Shown here: in pieces, positions 63,069 to 64,000 of the stretch | Layout of the letters: each line of letters begins with the position of its first letter | Position numbering within the stretch: position 1 is the first letter of the stretch | Source: an uncultured Bacilli bacterium | Lineage (GTDB): Bacteria; Bacillota_I; Bacilli_A; RF39; UBA660 | Assembly: GCA_934183165.1 (NCBI GenBank) | Contig: CAKPRZ010000006.1 | Span: 1 to 64,000, forward strand | Length of the DNA: 64,000 bases | Direction: 5' to 3' | Position numbers and translations under genes: made by a program | The notes under the pieces: model-generated | Databases searched by the model: none | What the model saw: only the letters and a program-made list of their open reading frames with translations | What the model was told of the DNA's origin: nothing

Positions 63069-63300
63069 CACAGACGTAGAATTGTCTTTTTCTTTTTGGA
63101 TATCTTTATTAAAAATATTAAGATTATTTTGTATATCTTCGGCTATTTTTCCTATTTATTTACAATACTTATCATATTCATTGAGTCCTTTGATTTTAGA
63201 TTAATTATCATTTATTTCAGCAAATATTTCATTTTTCTTATCCTCAATTTTTGCTCTATGATATCTTTCCTATTAATTTTTTTTACGATATTAATCGTAC
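63069..63300 (-). pseudogene. Decayed minus-strand coding sequence
   Basis: Read on the minus strand from about 63265 the frame gives RAKIEDKKNEIFAEINDN, stop, SKIKGLNEYDKYCK, stop, IGKIAEDIQNNLNIFNKDIQ then KEKDNSTSV. The amino acid texture is a coherent Lys/Glu coiled coil, broken by two TAA codons. Upstream, another frame (DVVRLIS, stop, KKLIGKIS) meets it across a run of A, suggesting a frameshift. Family not recognised. Confidence 0.4.
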
Positions 63301-63330
63301 CACATCACACTTTTCTTTGCAATAACACAC

Positions 63331-63355
63331 AAAAAAATCAACTATTACTAGTTGA
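63331..63355 (-). terminator. Minus-strand intrinsic terminator
   Basis: TCAACTA, loop GTAA, TAGTTGA, then TTTTTTT on the minus strand. Confidence 0.7.
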
Positions 63356-63465
63356 CTTAATCATTAACGTCACATTGGTGCGACGGTTTTATCTTATGGG
63401 GCGGTTGTCGAAGATATTTACAACTTTTCATGGCTTAACGATTTGATACATAAAATATCAATCTC
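63331..63465 (-). ncRNA. Candidate structured small RNA ending in an intrinsic terminator
   Basis: On the minus strand this stretch has hairpins GTTGT/ACAAC (63404-63424) and CGTCGCA-CCAA-TGTGACG (63368-63385). It ends in TCAACTA-GTAA-TAGTTGA with seven T (63331-63355). Local G and C content is above the surroundings and no reading frame is kept. A TATACT about 63470 on the minus strand could be the -10. No known RNA family is recognised. Confidence 0.35.
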
Positions 63466-63560
63466 TAACAGTATATTAACACAAAATTGCTAATTTATAT
63501 CACTAAATTTTTAAAATTATCAATTATATGCTATAATTATTAAATAGGAGGTATATTTTT

Positions 63561-64000
63561 ATGAAAAATGATATACGTAGCATTTTGGGAGATGGTATGG
63601 CTACTTCAATCGAAGGTATGGTTAGTTGTTTTGATAAGATGAATTTAACACCAGAACAAATTGTAGATTATATAGGTGAAATGCGTGAATTAACAAGAGC
63701 AGGAATGCATATTATAGCACTATCTAATGGTAATAAGGAATTGGCAGATAAAATTAATAGAGCAAATGAATTAATTAAATTAAAAAGAATTGATGAATTT
63801 AAAAAGTCTGTTGCAAATGGAACTCACGATGAGTTTTTAGCTAATATGCCATGGACAGATAAATCTTCTTTAGAAGTAGATATGGGATTATTTAGAATTG
63901 GACTTCCAAGTGAAAAACCTTTAACAGAAGAAGAACAAGGATACTTTGAGATAATTGAAAATTCTATCAATAAGGATCTAGAAAAAGAAGCATTAAGTCA
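63561..64000 (+). CDS. Unrecognised protein, 3'-truncated by the window end
   Basis: AGGAGG lies 9 bases before the ATG at 63561 and the frame is open to the window edge (146 codons). The product starts MKNDIRSILGDGMATSIEGM and is helical (LTPEQIVDYIGEMRELTRAG), acidic and soluble; no signal peptide. No family recognised from the visible part. Confidence 0.75.
   Translation, partial: MKNDIRSILGDGMATSIEGMVSCFDKMNLTPEQIVDYIGEMRELTRAGMHIIALSNGNKELADKINRANELIKLKRIDEFKKSVANGTHDEFLANMPWTDKSSLEVDMGLFRIGLPSEKPLTEEEQGYFEIIENSINKDLEKEALS

Noticed and set aside
63096..63446. A plus-strand hydrophobic reading frame of 116 codons
   Set aside because: It begins with TTG, has no ribosome site, and its Phe/Ile-rich texture is the reverse of a Lys/Glu-rich frame. 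The minus-strand pseudogene and RNA candidate explain the region better.
63331..63465. A tracrRNA or other CRISPR-associated RNA
   Set aside because: There is no cas gene or direct-repeat array in the window, and no tracr-like anti-repeat could be matched.
1..64000. Mycoplasma-type code with TGA as Trp
   Set aside because: TGA ends several intact genes (33279, 35560, 27178) and Trp is regularly encoded by TGG.

Overview
The window is a typical low-GC, high-density Bacillota chromosome segment. It is very AT-rich, has strong AGGAGG-type ribosome binding sites, uses T-box control, and carries Gram-positive division and wall genes (sepF, divIVA, uppS, ddl, murF-like). TGA acts as a stop and Trp is encoded by TGG, so the code is table 11 and not the mycoplasma code. 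Gene content (AddAB, a CBS-type pyrophosphatase, pyruvate phosphate dikinase, BspA-type repeats, NPKTG-anchored proteins) suggests an uncultured, host-associated Bacilli/RF39-like or Erysipelotrichia-like anaerobe. That placement is inference; no rRNA is present to confirm it.

Layout. 1-1681: end of a secreted wall-type protein. 1762-8861: addB-addA-pyrophosphatase operon. 8935-9276 (minus): YqfQ-like protein, with a solitary IS3-type terminal repeat beside it. 9378-15690: five-gene membrane operon with a GspF/PilC platform, a prepilin peptidase, a membrane-anchored trypsin-like pseudoprotease, a PsbP-like lipoprotein-sized protein and an Asn-rich zinc peptidase. 15818-20465: hydrolase, membrane MurF-like ligase, Ddl, and an unknown. 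20480-23814: T-box-controlled hisS-aspS; the specifier reads best as Asp. 23916-25313 and 36675-37997: two paralogous surface proteins with nearly identical 5' halves and different BspA-repeat C-termini. 25409-36480: herA-like, sepF, divIVA, ruvA, tdk, nucleotidase, ruvB, two unknowns, queA, GHL10, MBL hydrolase. 36504-36578: tRNA-Gln(CTG). 38085-50758: kinase-like, mutS, cvpA, trxA, rpsP-khpA, uppS-cdsA-rseP, truB, hpt, ppdK. 50932-60636: accessory zone with two NPKTG surface proteins, a small zinc peptidase, a tandem HD protein, WYL regulator, HAD, DUF1848 and aldo/keto reductase. 60737-64000: membrane protein, decayed IS3 element, HD-domain protein, a minus-strand pseudogene with a candidate structured RNA, and a truncated unknown gene.

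The most striking signal is a run of nine G at 36635-36643, in a genome with almost no G runs. It lies exactly in the 18-bp spacer between a TTGAAA -35 and a TATAAT -10 in front of the second surface paralog. This is the architecture of a slipped-strand, phase-variable promoter. The near-identical first copy at 23916 has a normal A-rich spacer. Together with the shared 36-bp upstream module and the divergent C-termini, this looks like an on/off and variant-switching surface-protein pair. Other notable items are the pseudoprotease (catalytic His and Ser replaced), a Cys-rich metal-binding tail on HisRS, an RNB-like mini-ribonuclease missing one of the four catalytic Asp, and a pilus-type platform and prepilin peptidase pair with no ATPase or pilin nearby.

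Functional calls rest on motif recognition by eye. No database search was possible.
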